From positions 7,378,001 through 7,442,000 of the forward strand of contig OX637334.1 in assembly GCA_951799405.1 (NCBI GenBank): a DNA stretch of 64,000 nt, written 5' to 3'. The stretch's first letter is position 1; every line of letters starts with the position of its first letter. The position numbers and the translations under genes are program-made. The stretch is from Agapetus fuscipes (Eukaryota > Arthropoda > Insecta > Trichoptera > Glossosomatidae). Positions 43,205-55,499 of this stretch are shown here, in pieces. The notes under the pieces were generated by a model, which made no database searches, was not told the origin of the DNA, and saw only the letters and a program-made list of their open reading frames with translations.

Positions 43205-45080
43205 TGATAAGAGAGCGCCGTTTTTGTGTGTGTCACACCTCAAGGGCCCTCTCCGATCACGGATAAGACTTTTTGAAAAGGTGCGTCTTGAGAGCTCCGC
43301 AAAATATACCCATAGATTCGGAGTTCTTCACTCCGGGTGGCAGTCTGTTCCACTCCACCGGACCCGCAACACGGAAAGCACGGTCTCCAAAATTTGTACG
43401 GATCTGACGGTGCGGCTGAACCAAATTGATTGCACCATCGCCCGCGGATCTGAGTGTCTGCCTCCTCACACCCATCTCAACAGGCGAAATCATGTCAGTC
43501 AGATAAGGTGGAGCCAAGCCATTGATGGCTTTATATACCATCAGACAAACACGGTAGACCACCCTCTCCGGGAAACGAAGCCAATGTAGTTTTTTTAACA
43601 GCGGAGTGATGTGAGCGAATTTGGATATCCCGAATATAAGCCTTGCTGCTGAATTCAACACAGATTAAAAGCGGTTGAAATGCTTCTTTGGCTGACCACT
43701 ATAAAGCGTTGAGCAATAATCAATCCGAGACATCACAAACGCACTCACCAGGGTCTTAACCGCATCTGACGGAAGACACTTTCTAATTGCCTTTATTTGG
43801 CGCAGTGAAAAAAAGGAGGAAGCTATTGTGGCATCTATTTGCCTTTCCAATGTCAGGTTCCGATCCAGTAAGATTCCTAGAAGTCTCACCGAATCGGAAG
43901 GCTGGATCAGCTTACCTCCTATGGAGAGTGCTACCCCATTAACCAATAGATGGTCGCGCCTAGATGTGGCTGCCCAGAGTATCTCCGTCTTATCCATGTT
44001 CAGGATTAGGCCATTGTTCACCATCCACTCACCGACCTCCGAGATACACCCAGAGACCCTACAACTGAGGTCCTCAGTCATGTCTGGCCGACATTGAGAG
44101 TATATTTGCCAGTCATCTGCATATGAATGTGAGATGAGGCCCCATTTTTCAACAATACTCTCAATGTCAGCAGTATACAATATAAAAAGAATCGGACCCA
44201 GCACAGAGCCCTGTGGAACCCCAGAGGACAGCGAGTAGGTAGGTGAGACACTATCACAAACACGCACCGCCTGCCTGCGTTCCACCAGATAGGAGGAGAA
44301 CCATGCTAAAGCCCCGCCGGTCAATCCGTACGACACCTCCAACCTCTCAATAAGAATCAGGTGACTTACTGTGTCAAAAGCCGCACTCATGTCAAGAAGC
44401 GCCAGTAAGGCCAGATCGCCACACTCTACAGCCGATATCATATCCGATACAAGCTTAAGCATACCGGTTTCTGTTGAATGATATTTCCGGTATGCCGACT
44501 GCCTCTTAGGCATTAATCTATTTGCATCTAGATACGACACCAACCGCCGGGAGACAATCCGCTCCAGCACCTTCGACAAGAATGGCAGATTTGACACAGG
44601 TCTAAAATTTGAAGGGTCACCAGGATCCAACTGGGGCTTTTTTAAAATTGGTGTAATGTGAGCTACTTTCAAAGAAGGGGGAACAGTGGCATCCATCAGG
44701 CATCCATTGATAGCCTTAACAATAAATGGAGCCAGCTGTGTGATGCATTCTTTGAGTACCCAGACTGGTACAGGGTCAAGGTCACACTGCTTGTTTGGCG
44801 ACCCTACCACGATCTGACACACCTCATCTATGTCAGTAAGATCAAGTACCTCAAGTCGAGAAGCACTCCCAACCCTTGAGGCAGGAGTACCCTCGACCCG
44901 AGCAGAGCGCATATGAGGTATTTTATTTTCAAAGTACGTGGCAAAATCACAAGCAGCCGACGTCGAACCCACACCAACCCGAGCACTCCCAGACAAGTTC
45001 TCCAGAACTTTCCACACCTGCTGAGGAGATTTAGCCTCAGAAATTTTTGTGATATGTGTTACGTGTTGATAAACTGCCAT
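43205..45080 (-). pseudogene. CR1-like LINE, RT domain to 3' end, one internal stop
   Basis: Minus frame 45080-43257 encodes a truncated reverse transcriptase: HITPILKKPQLDPGDPSNFR, then SNLPFLSKVLERIVSRRL, DMSAAFDTVSH, SGVPQGSVLGPILF and the catalytic SYADDWQIY. It continues through LLGILLDRNLTLERQ and LNSAARLIFGISKF to VEWNRLPPGVKNS. The only break I see is a TAA at 43667-43665 (after HFNRF); reading resumes in the same frame. The endonuclease and ORF1 are missing, so it is 5'-truncated. The 3' end (43205-43256) matches the tail of SINE type 1. Confidence 0.85.
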
Positions 45081-45106
45081 AACTCAAAGATGTTTTAATA
45101 ATTAAA

Positions 45107-45190
45107 TGTCCGATTGATAGCTCAGTTCGTAGAAGGTTTGTGTTCAATGCCAGAGGGCTAGGGTTCAATCCCCATCTGTTGCGTTGTGAG
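45107..45190 (+). repeat. SINE type 2 head fragment
   Basis: Starts TGTCCGATTGATAGCTCAG (box A), with box B GGGTTCAATCCCC. It resembles a tRNA head but lacks an acceptor stem. Confidence 0.6.
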
Positions 45191-45214
45191 GTAAATGTGG
45201 CACCATATTTTGTT

Positions 45215-45407
45215 TAAAGAATACAGTACCTCCAGTATAAAACATTTATATAAACTCAATTGATTACGTATCACGATCAAAATATAAAAATGTATGGAAG
45301 ATACTACAGCACCTCTAGTGATTGATCTAGTTTCCATGCATTTCTTTCCTGACGCGATCGAGGGGAGTTTATGTAAATGCTTTATACTAGAAGTACAAGT
45401 ATGCTCC
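45215..45407. repeat. MITE family A, best copy
   Basis: Inverted ends of about 32 bp: GTACCTCCAGTATAAAACAT on the left and, from the right, GTACTTCTAGTATAAAGCAT. The body includes CGATCAAAATATAAAAATG and, inverted, GACGCGATCGAGGGG. Non-coding, about 190 bp. Confidence 0.8.
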
Positions 45408-45409
45408 AA

Positions 45410-47380
45410 GAAACTTTCAACTCATTTTTCTCAATTTCACACTTTGTCTTGTGGCACCTAGATGTGGAGGTAGGATAATGAAGAGATCAAAAAATGGTTG
45501 TAGCTGTGCTCAACATTCTACTGCAATAAACAAATATATAATTGTAAAAAAAAACTAAATTTGACTTACACCAAATTTTAAACCAAATTGCTCAATTTTC
45601 ACTGTCGTCTTTCTCAATTAATTTTGGCAGGATATTTTATCTCTCTATGCTGTAATTAATGTTCAATTCTGATTGTATAATTTTGAAAATAGAAGAGTTG
45701 TTAAAATTGTAACTTACAGTGCTACACGGATTATACTGAACGTAGGTGACAGCTGATGGAGGGTATTGTATGGTCCACAATCTGACAGGGCATAATTAGT
45801 TTTAAATAAACAACTTCCTGTTGAACTATCAAAAATGATGTCTTACATGATGGCAGCGGTAGTTCCGATTTTCATCACGTTCAGTATAATCTTTGTAGCA
45901 CTCTATAAAACTCAAACCCTCTTATTCATAAAAATATTTGAGATCTTAATGCTGTTTAATATCAGTTTTTAATACACGTAAACCTGGTTTTAGGCTAAAC
46001 GGTCTCATGGATAATATCATTAGACTGGTTCAGTATTCTTAAAAAACCAAACATGTATTTTTTCAGTACCCCAAGTATAAAATTTTATGGATAATATACT
46101 CAATCACAGCATTTTAACAAAAAATGTACACGGACACTAATACAGCGTCTCTTGCAATCCTTTTTGTTTCCATACATTTTTGACACAACATCATGGGTGA
46201 GCTTTGATATACTGTTTTATACTAGGGGTATAAGAAATGTTTTGATTATTGAATATTTTTAGGCATAATACATTTGATATTATTTTGATCACTCAATTTA
46301 GAGTTTTCATATTATAGTTTGTAATAGAGGAAATTAAAGTTTGAAATTAAAGGCTATCGCAGAATTAATATTTTAACATCGGCTGATTGTTTAGTTCTGT
46401 TGATAATTAGTATAAAGAAATAGTATTGGGGAGTTGCCACCATAATCTGGGTTTTCCCCCGACTGCCCTGCGCCCCTTTGGGTCCATCATCACAACCATC
46501 TTCTCCAGGCTCCGGTGATCCATTTACTAGATGTGGTCCAGCCAATGCAGTCTGCTGACTTTTGATCGGACCACGTTGTATAGTTGAAAGTTGTAACTTC
46601 TTTGCCATATTAAATAAAGTTTAAAACTTTCACTTTCATGGCCGGTGTTAATAATTACGCCACGGCAATCTGAAAACTCGTCCTGAAGATGCTTTCCGCC
46701 CGTGAAAGCGAAACAACGGCAGATATGGGAGCTGCAAGTAGAACATGGTCAAACCCGAAAGAACACAAAAGTGATTTATTAATTCTTTGCCATATGTTCC
46801 CGTTCTTTATTGGGCTGTAAATGTGGTGGAGTATTTTTCTTATTTTAAAAATTTATTTCTTAATCTTCTTGCTTTGGTCATTCTTGGTCAGTGCTTGGGA
46901 GGCATATGTGACGACAGGTGGTAGTTTTACAACTCCTTGGCAGTAGCCAGACTCAAATTGTCTTATGAGGCTGAAGTATTTTTTATCTGGATTTATGATT
47001 ATCAACCTACTTAATATATTCAGAGATTTAAAGTCTGGATTCTGTGACTGTCAAAAAAGGGAGCTGAAAATCTTTTCATTTAGTTAAAAACCATTCCTAA
47101 CTAACTAATTATGTAGACAACAATATTGGTCATGTTTATTTTAATAATATTTCAACCCCGTATTAGAACTTTAGCTTTAAACTCAACGGAGCGTTTCACC
47201 AAAAAAATATGAAAACCAAAACGCTCACTAGATGCTCTGTTTCACTTTCCGTACATTTTTTGGTGAATGCCATGGTTGAGTATTAAATCTTAAGTCTTAT
47301 AATTGGGATTTTGTATCTTTAGAAGAATAAGGAAAGTCACAAAGGATATATTTATTCACTTTAAATACACATAGCACCGA
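45410..47380. other. Gene-free stretch with MITE and LINE scraps
   Basis: A MITE family A copy is at about 46065-46232 (CAGTACCCCAAGTATAAAAT ... TTTTATACTAGGGGTATAAG). A diverged one may lie at 47150-47310. A minus-strand LINE scrap at about 46430-46600 reads SRLHWLDHI in one frame. No other gene. Confidence 0.5.
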
Positions 47381-47384
47381 ATTG

Positions 47385-47690
47385 ACCGGTCCGTAGTCCA
47401 GGTGGTAACACTTCGGACTCGTAACTGGAAGGTTGTGGGTTTGAATCCCGGCGGAGCACAAAAAATATACCATTTATATTTTCAAATTTGCTCTTCGCTG
47501 GGATGAAAAATTCATAAACCTTTACCAAAGACCGGTCATCAAAAGGTCCATCCAGCCTTACAACAACTGGGTCTTGCTTGAGAATTGGCGCTTTCTACAG
47601 CGACGACCAAGCTCGAAGAGGGCTCTTGAGGTGTGATACACACAAAAACAGCGCTCACCAAATAAATCAGCTTAATTTAATTTTTTTTAA
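47385..47690 (+). repeat. tRNA-derived SINE type 1, full-length
   Basis: Head GACCGGTCCGTAGTCCAGG, box B GGTTTGAATCCC, then ATATACCATTTATATTTTC, GTCCATCCAGCCTTACAAC, GAATTGGCGCTTTC and the tail GAGGGCTCTTGAGGTGTG followed by CAGCGCTCACCAAATAAAT. This is the complete arrangement against which the truncated copies can be read. Confidence 0.85.
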
Positions 47691-49170
47691 TAGAAGTACA
47701 ATAAATCTACAACAGAGGCGGAACGTTTTTTACACGGATGTTAGAAATTAGAAATTTTCCATCTCCCTGCTGTTTGTAACATTTGGTCATGGAACAAAGT
47801 TACACGGAGCTGTGGCAAAGCTGTGAAAAATTCAAATTTCAAACATCAGTGCAAAAAACATTCTGGCTTCATTTGTTATCTTTTTTCCTACTTATAAAAT
47901 GAAAATAAAATGTTTACATGAACTGGATAATTTCTTGCTCAGTTTTGAAGTAATATTTTTGTAAATCCTAATAAAGTAACAATTGAAATGTTCACTTTTG
48001 TAGATAGATCCGTAGTATTGCAGGCGGATCTATATTTGTGATTTATAAATCCAGTGAAATAAATTTTTGGTAAATTTGGGGATTTGAAAAATATGTCAAT
48101 AAAATAATATTTATTTGTTTTTTAATGTTAGGTTCTTGATAATCAGTTTTTATTTTCCTGATTTTAGTTCACACTAAAATTTTGTTTTTAAATATGTAAA
48201 TCGGTAAAACTCAAATACAGCCATCCCGAATGACAAAACGCCCTTGCAGAATATGTGATACTGTATACCACTCTCAAAATTACAGATGTTCTTTTCTAAC
48301 ACATTTGTAGTCATCACAGTTTGGTTAATTTTACAATGGAGTCCACTTAATCAACTTAGACAAGTTGTGATGCCACACGGTCGGGCATCTAGGGGAAAGG
48401 GCTTTGAACGGTTGATTCAAAAAGTGAAAAATAAAGAATGTAAGAAATACTGATCAGATTTTTGTGCACAAATCACCTAAGTAATTTATTTAATGACACC
48501 CCTATCTCCACCATAAATTTTGGTACAAACTATTGTTTATTTTGCATATTTAGTGCAATATTTATTCCACTTTTGAACACGTGACAAGTTTTTTTAGGAG
48601 CTTAGGGCTGTATTTCAGTCATTAAGCTGGGCATATAGAACCAAAGTGCATACTTTGCTCTTAGTGGCTTGTTTAAATCAACCATTCATTTTATTATTAG
48701 TTTCTAATGACCCTAGTTACATGTTAGCTCACTGAAAGAAAAACAATGTCAAATCATCCACTTGGAGTCCATTGAATATTGTAATCAAACCTAAAAGTAT
48801 GTGAAACTATTATTGGGGATTGTTAAGTTTGAATTTTACTATTACATTTACTTCTTTGAAACATTCTTAATATTGTAAAGTGCTTTAATCTTATGTTGTT
48901 GTACATTTATCAAATTGATTAATGCATTAAGTATTGTATTATAAAGAAACTATTTATGTTAAGCTGCAAAATGTATTTTATTATGAATAAATAAAACAAA
49001 ATATCAAGAAGCCATTTCTGTTTATTTTCAATGACAAAATCAACAATATAATATCTTTATGAAATAACAATAAAAATAATTACATCTAAAATAATCTCTT
49101 TAATAAAAAAAATGTTTCATCCAGAATTCAGAGCCATTTGTTTCAAGAACAATTGATTTTAAAACAAGGT
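47691..49170. other. Gene-free stretch
   Basis: AT-rich. A piece of MITE family C lies near 48355-48400 (GTGATGCCACACGGTCGGG). Nothing else supported. Confidence 0.4.
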
Positions 49171-49172
49171 GG

Positions 49173-49652
49173 ACCGGTCCGTAGTTCAGTGGTAACACTT
49201 TGGACTCTGAATGGAAGGTTGTGGGTTTGAATCCCGGCGGAGCACAAAAAATATACCATTTATATTTTCAAATTTGCTCTTTGCTGGGTTGAAAAATTCA
49301 TACACCTTTATCAATGACCGGTCACCAAAGGTCCATCCAGCCTTACAGCAAGTCTTGCTTGAGAATTGGCGCTTTGTAGCGACGACGACCAAGCTCGTAA
49401 AAAGGTCGATAGCTCAATGCTTGCATTCCATGCCGAGAGAAAGGGTTCGATCTCAAGGTTTACTCAACCTTCACAAGAAATGAGAACCAGCCCCCCCGGG
49501 AGCTGGGAAACCCCCACTTCAACTGAAAGTGGTTGGTGTGAGGTCGGTCCCCTTACCCGTAAAAATAAATAGGTCCCGAATCGCCACATGCGACCCCTTT
49601 GGGGATAACGCAGGCAAGAAGATACACTATAGGTGTAGCTTAGTTGCGTTGG
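49173..49652 (+). repeat. Chimeric SINE (type 1 joined to type 2)
   Basis: A plus copy: type 1 head and body to CAAGCTCGTAAAAA, then GGTCGATAGCTCAATGC, box B GGTTCGATCTC joined directly to AAGGTTTACTCAACC, and the type 2 tail to TAGCTTAGTTGCGTT. It has the same internal deletion as the other two chimeras. A further 9-bp loss occurs in its second box A region. Confidence 0.85.
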
Positions 49653-49659
49653 ATATAAA

Positions 49660-50930
49660 AAGGTAAGAATTTTTGTGTAATGCATGATGGCGATCGTTGA
49701 TTTCCTGCGTGTCCCACGATTACAGTTCCCCGAACCAACACCGCTCGCAGCGCCTGAGCAAAAGGGGAAGCAGCCAATTTTTTTTTATTATTAATTAATA
49801 ATTAGAGAAAAAGGTTACCTAGTCTGTGTTTCCATCTTTTCATTAGCCGCCATTGATTCTGTATGACTCAAATATTATCATTTAACTCAAATAATATCAT
49901 TAAACTATTGCTGAAACAATTAGACCTTAGTGAAACAAACGAGATGACCAGAAGATTCAAAATAACTTATGCTACTTTTAATTCGCAACAAATACTTTTT
50001 AATGTGATTCTAGTATTCAGAAACAATGCTGTAGAAACGCAACGCTAAAATTCTAAGCATAGATTTGAGTTGAATACAACATAAGGCGGCAACCTAGGAT
50101 TAATTTTGTATAAAATGACATTCTCTGTGTTTTGGTATACTTCTGTCATTTTTTTAAAATAACGGTAGATTGCCCTCTTCGGTTCTATACGATTAATTTT
50201 AAATACTCACAAAGCACATGACAAGTTCTTATAGGGTTGTTTGTGAATACAGTAGGTAGTCTGGTTTTGTCTCTCGCCTTGTAAACAGTGTTATGGAATA
50301 ATACATCTATTTGAAACCAAGACTCATCTGTTCGTCTAATTGATATCCCCCATCCACAACAGACACCCCAAAAACATCACAGTGGCAGTTTGAAAATATG
50401 CTATGAACTGTGAAACCTCCTTTAACATAATACAAAAATTTTGAATTATAAAATCTATTTAAAACCAATGAAAAATTAACCTCCTTGAATAAAAAAATAC
50501 TTCATTGATTGGCAACAGGCTGATTCAAAATAAAAAGTTAATCATTTATTAAAATTAAATTATACAATTTACAAAATGTCTAATTTATAATTCATTAATA
50601 CCTTAATATTATGTTCTACAGAATTGTAAATATTTTTACATTACAATCAGACAAGTTGTTTGTCTGGTCATACTTTACAAAAAAAACATTTACAAAATAA
50701 AGTCAGCTTTATTCTTGGAGTTTTTATTCATTAAGTACTCCTGGAAAACTAAAATATTGGCTATGGAGTCCACACATTTAAATCGGGGGGCAAAATGTGA
50801 CATCACTTGGCCAGGTTGCTGGGCACCTGTGATTGGGTGAACGGTTTCTAGTCCTCAATTCTGACCACCATCTTGGCGCTGCCATTCATACAAAATAAAA
50901 TATTACCCTACAGACAGGACATAAAGTCAT
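49660..50930. other. Gene-free stretch
   Basis: MITE family B ends occur near 49848-49870 (GCCGCCATTGATTCTGTATG) and 50165-50195 (CCCTCTTCGGTTCTATACG). A family C half is near 50790-50830. No gene. Confidence 0.4.
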
Positions 50931-50934
50931 ACTT

Positions 50935-51240
50935 TGTGACCGGACCGTAGTCTAGTGGTTAACACTATGGACTTATAATAAAAGGAAGGTTTTTGAGTTT
51001 TATTCTCGGCGGAGCCATTTTTTTTTTAAATTTTTCAAATATGCTCTTCCCTGGGCTGAAAAATTCATGTGCATTTATCAAAGACCGTTCACCAAAGATT
51101 TCAAGCCTTACAGCAACTGTGTCTCGCTTGAGTTAAAGTGTGTTTTATATAGCGACAGCCATGCTTGCAAGGGGCTCTGGGGTATGGTTCACACAAAAAC
51201 AGCGCTCACCAAATAAATTATCCTAATATTTATTTACTAC
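50935..51240 (+). repeat. SINE type 1, diverged full-length
   Basis: Head GACCGGACCGTAGTCTAGTGG, decayed box B, body CAAGCCTTACAGCAACTG, tail CACAAAAACAGCGCTCACC then AAATAAATTATCC. Confidence 0.75.
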
Positions 51241-52545
51241 AATATTATGTTGGTACCTACTTCAAAAGATGCTAAAGCACTACGTACTGTATATATCACA
51301 TCTCTGATTGGATGTCACTGTATGCATATTTCACAATGCTGTAAAATAAAATAAAAATCCCCGATTATCTGAATCCAATTTTTTATTCACTGTGTGCGAC
51401 AACCTGTGACATCATCCAGTCGAGATGAATTTCAAATGTACGGATTCCATGGTTGCATTTATGTAAATTACAATAATAACAAAAGAAAATGGTGTATAGG
51501 TAACAATGTTTCATAAACATGTAAGATCTGGTTTTGAAAAGTGTTTTTTCTTAGCTGGTAGAGCGATCCTTAAAAAATATATATATTTAAGTAAATGAGC
51601 TTTTTAAATAACAACACATTCATATGTAACAGCGTTTCACTCTATGAAAATATAGGTACATGTTTTTTGGGTGGTATTGGAAACATTTCTAAGTATTGAG
51701 TTAACACAGGAATACAAAAAGAAAATGCCTGAAGAAATGTTTATTTTATTTTATTTCAAGTGATGGGTTGATGAAGGGAAGAGGGATGCAGCTCGGCTTC
51801 TGCAGGGTGTGAACTGGAGATAGGCGTCAGAGAACAGGAGGAGTTGAGGAGTTGGAGGCAGAAGTTAAAGGAGGCCAGGGCTTGCAATTGGACTGCAGCC
51901 ACATCGAAGAATAAAAAGATGGCTTGATGCTTAGATATGCAGCCAATAACTGCCATATATTTGTTTTAAACATATAGCAATTAAAAAAATATATTGCTAA
52001 CTTATAAATAAAGGAAAATCAACAACAAAAAGTGCATGATGAAAAAAATTGTACAAAAATAAAGACCATTTTAATAATCTTTTATTTTCGCAACTTTTAT
52101 ATCATAAAATAACAAACAAGTATTCCCAATTTTTTTAAAAATAATTATGAATTTTCAGTATTATGCTTGCTCGTAAGTAGTGTGGCTCGGGTAATTAGCA
52201 ACCGATACCAAATATTAGTTTGCCTTTTCACTAGCAACTCGGCCATTTGATCAGATCACATTTTTGTTTTTGGAATTTGCGCCAAGACATGCAAAAATTT
52301 GCTAATGTTTTTACAATAGGATAGTTTTCATAACTAAAAAAAGTATAAAGAATAAACAATAAAAAATTATATTATTTACGTTAATATTATGTTTTTGTAA
52401 ATTTAAATTAAATGTTGCCAATTTAGGTACAAAATAAGAATATCCTAAATCATAGGTTTTTTTGAGAGATGAACTTCTAGAACATCGATAAACAATATGG
52501 TTTTGTAAATGTTACAAAAAATAAATAAGTAATATCGCTTCAATG
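51241..52545. other. Gene-free stretch
   Basis: AT-rich. A GC-richer patch at 51755-51960 gives no recognisable protein on either strand. A family C half is near 52210-52290. No gene supported. Confidence 0.4.
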
Positions 52546-54245
52546 CTTTAAAGCATGGGTCGGCAACCTGCGGCCCGCGGGCCGCATGCGGCCCTTGGGG
52601 CGTCTTGGTGCGGCCCGCAAGATATTCGCCGCAACGCACCACGTGCCGGGCGATATCATACACATACCAATAATAGATTTTCAGGGAACCCGTGTAAAAA
52701 TTTCGCAATCTGTGGTGTATCTTGGAGTCAAGTTAGACACCAAACTGAGCTTCACTCAGCACGCCAAAGCGATCACTATCCGAGGTAGCAATGCCTACGG
52801 AAAGGTCGCCCGTCTATCGCGCGTAAAGTGGGGCCTGCAAGGCCGCGCTCTTCGGATCCTTTATGACTCAGTCTTCCTAGGTATTGCTGCGTACGCGTCA
52901 ATATGCTGGGCGGACAAGTGCCTTTCAGGCAACACGCGCCGCGCAGTTCTTTCTGGTCAGAGATGGGCTCTGTTACTAATGACTAAAGCGTATAGAACGA
53001 CCTCCACTGTGGCTCTTCCAGTCTTAGCGGGGGTTTTCCCACTAGATCTCCAGCTACAACTCTCAGCTGCCTTCGGTCTTCTCAGACGCGGCCTTTCGGC
53101 GGCGATCGATGCCACAATTGTCGAACCTCCCGTGGTGCGCGTAACGCAAGCCGTTAAAGACACTCTTTTTTCCCTCGCGACACGGCAATGGCAGCGAGAG
53201 TGGAATAGTTCGGAGAACAACATATTGTACTCTTTTTTCCCCTCCGTCGAGCAGCGCTTGGCTGCAAAGTGGCTTGTCCCGAACCACTTTACTAGCCAGT
53301 TTTTAACTGGCCACGGAAACTTTAAAGCCAAACTACACCAGCTGGGTATCCCATCCATCTTATCAGCAGAGTGCCCTTGCGGCGCCAGCTCCCAGGACGT
53401 GCCTCATATATTATGGTACTGTCCATTGCGACACTCTGATCGGGTTGCGCTCCTTGCTGCAGTACGGCCGGCTATTGGCCCAGTCGGTTACGCAGACTTT
53501 GTTGCTACAAAATCAAATTTCTCCGCTTTTGAGCGATTTTGCGCTTTATTTTGCCAAGCTGCATCCGCAGCGGATTCACAGTAATCCTGTCCTTAGATTT
53601 AAATTATTATTATTTCGTATAATGTGTATCATTATTCACGCTACTCGTGATCTAGCAACAATTCCACAAGGAGTGCCACCCGAGGTATGCTATTAGCTTC
53701 AGTAACATCGAACCATTTACTTTTAGAGTCATGGGCACGCCTCTGACCTAGAGGTTCTTGTTTTGTCGTGCCGTTGCTTTCACTTCACGGGAAGGCCTTT
53801 CGCCACTTGAGAAAATATATAGCTTTGCATGAGCGTCCATGTGCAGTGGGTCCTTCTGACACATACATACAGGACGGGTACGAGGAGGGTTTGAGCATAT
53901 ACCTACGTCATAAAAATGGACAAAAAGAATTTTATTTTTAAAACTAAAATATTTATTTACAAATACTTATTTTAGGTAATGACATGTGATCCAAGCGTAG
54001 GGGCGGGTGGTAGAATCAATAGTGAATTTCATTTGTAGTTCGTACGTATATTTATTAATGCTCACGCTGCATGACTCACAAGAGGGCCACAGGGGGCGCG
54101 GCAGGGGGAGGGGGGGGGGGGGTAGTCAGCATTTGCTGAAATGCTGCCCGTTAGATCCGCCACTGCTCAAGTGCGGCCCGCACTAAATCCCATGTAAAAT
54201 ATTTGGCCCTTATACAACAAAAGGTTGCCGACCCCTGCTTTAAAG
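52546..54245. mobile_element. hAT-type element with 8-bp duplication, carrying an R1-like LINE piece
   Basis: The 8-bp repeat CTTTAAAG flanks the element at 52546-52553 and 54238-54245. The ends of the 1,684-bp unit are CATGGGTCGGCAACCTGCGG on the left and, inverted, CAGGGGTCGGCAACCTTTTG on the right. An 8-bp duplication with CAGGG-type ends is the hAT hallmark. Subterminal GCGGCCCGC motifs repeat at both ends. No hAT transposase is present, so the unit is non-autonomous. Its interior is largely the R1-like coding fragment, followed by about 500 bp of non-coding DNA that includes a G-run at 54104-54122. Confidence 0.85.
52640..53584 (+). pseudogene. R1-like LINE reverse transcriptase C-terminal region
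   Basis: An open plus frame (stop at 53582-53584) carries SVVYLGVKLDTKLSFTQHAK, GLQGRALRILYDSVFLGIAA and GQRWALLLMTKAYRTTSTVA, and near the end NHFTSQFLTGHGNFKAKLHQ and the zinc-knuckle-like CPCGASSQDVPHILWYC. This is the post-RT region of R1/TRAS-group LINEs. The RT palm and endonuclease are absent. About 310 codons remain open, longer than expected for old debris. It lies wholly between hAT ends. Confidence 0.8.
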
Positions 54246-55495
54246 GTTGATAATAAAGGATTTCCTATTGGGCTATTTTGAAAAGATCATATTTGTCACT
54301 TTGAAAATGCTGCACACAAATTTGGTGAATCATTAGTCTAAGTGGCAAATCTTGCCCTAAGGAAACAACTTCAAAACAATAAAAAAATTAATTACTGAGT
54401 TTTGTATAATAACATATTTAGAGAACTACTTCACAGATTTTTCTTATACAAAAAATTAAAATGAATACAAAAGTTATGGTTTTCTTATTATTTTACATCT
54501 GCCAATTTATAGAAAAACTTAAAAATGAAATCTTAAATATACATAGTCATTGATTTATGGACAGAAAAATAAAAATACAACAGTAGTCATTACACACATT
54601 GCTGGTTTTTTATTTACCTAAAATTTACAAAATATTAAAATTACTCCCTAAAATTAATTTATTTTGCTAAGAAAAAAGTCAAGATCCTATTTTTGTGTTT
54701 CAAATGTACACCGAGAAAGCAGATATCTTTAAGTGAAGCTTTGTGAAATAAAGCAACAATATGAAAACCTACCTCAAGACTGGAAACAAAACCATCTACA
54801 AAAATAAGGTACCTACCAAAAACTATGTACAGAATAATTATGAAATATTAACTATGGTTTTAAACCTTTCAGCACGAAATTTTCTCACCTTATAAAATAT
54901 GCTATATGCTTTAGTGATAATATCAAATATATTTTGTTATAAAATAATTGATTTCCCACCTTTATTAACAGATTAACAAATAACAACTTCTACAATGGCA
55001 GGTGGCAGAGGTATCTTTAAACTTGGTCGACATGCATAGATACTAACCACACTGAAAGGATTAACACCCGTACGAAAAGAATGGAATAGAAAACAAGGAA
55101 AAATAAGTGTCAAAAAATATTTTCTTACAACAATTAAGCTAGAAATTCCATGTTTATTCCTTTAATTAGTGTAGTGGGCACTCAATAATCCGGCACCCAT
55201 TTTTTTGCAATGTCAGATTATCGGATTTCCGCGCAAAATGTTAGCTAGGGAGTAAGAAACGCACTTCAGAATGACAAGAAAGTCGTTCTGTAATCAGAAA
55301 CTTTTGTGGCCTAGAAATGTTTAAAAGCAAATACATGCTATATCTGTTTCAACTTACATTAACGCAAATTGTCTTTAGTTAGAAAGAGAACAAAAATGTG
55401 CACAGTGTGACTACACTCTAAAAAAAGAACCAAGATTATCGCACCGTAATGTTGGCATCTTGGAGGTTTTCAGTGTAACCTGTTTTGCAAAGATT
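54246..55495. other. Gene-free stretch
   Basis: Very AT-rich with short frames only. I recognise no gene or repeat family. Confidence 0.4.
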
Positions 55496-55499
55496 TTAA

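Noticed and set aside
43224..43589. Plus-strand 121-codon frame
   Set aside because: It lies antisense to the CR1-like RT C-terminus and has no recognisable domain.
47385..47460. Possible tRNA-Thr-like gene with CGT in the anticodon position
   Set aside because: The same head recurs with different anticodon triplets and a shared 230-bp body, so it is SINE type 1.
51755..51960. GC-richer patch with a 66-codon minus frame
   Set aside because: Composition is repeat-like (Ser/Leu/Gln). No motif identifies it on either strand.
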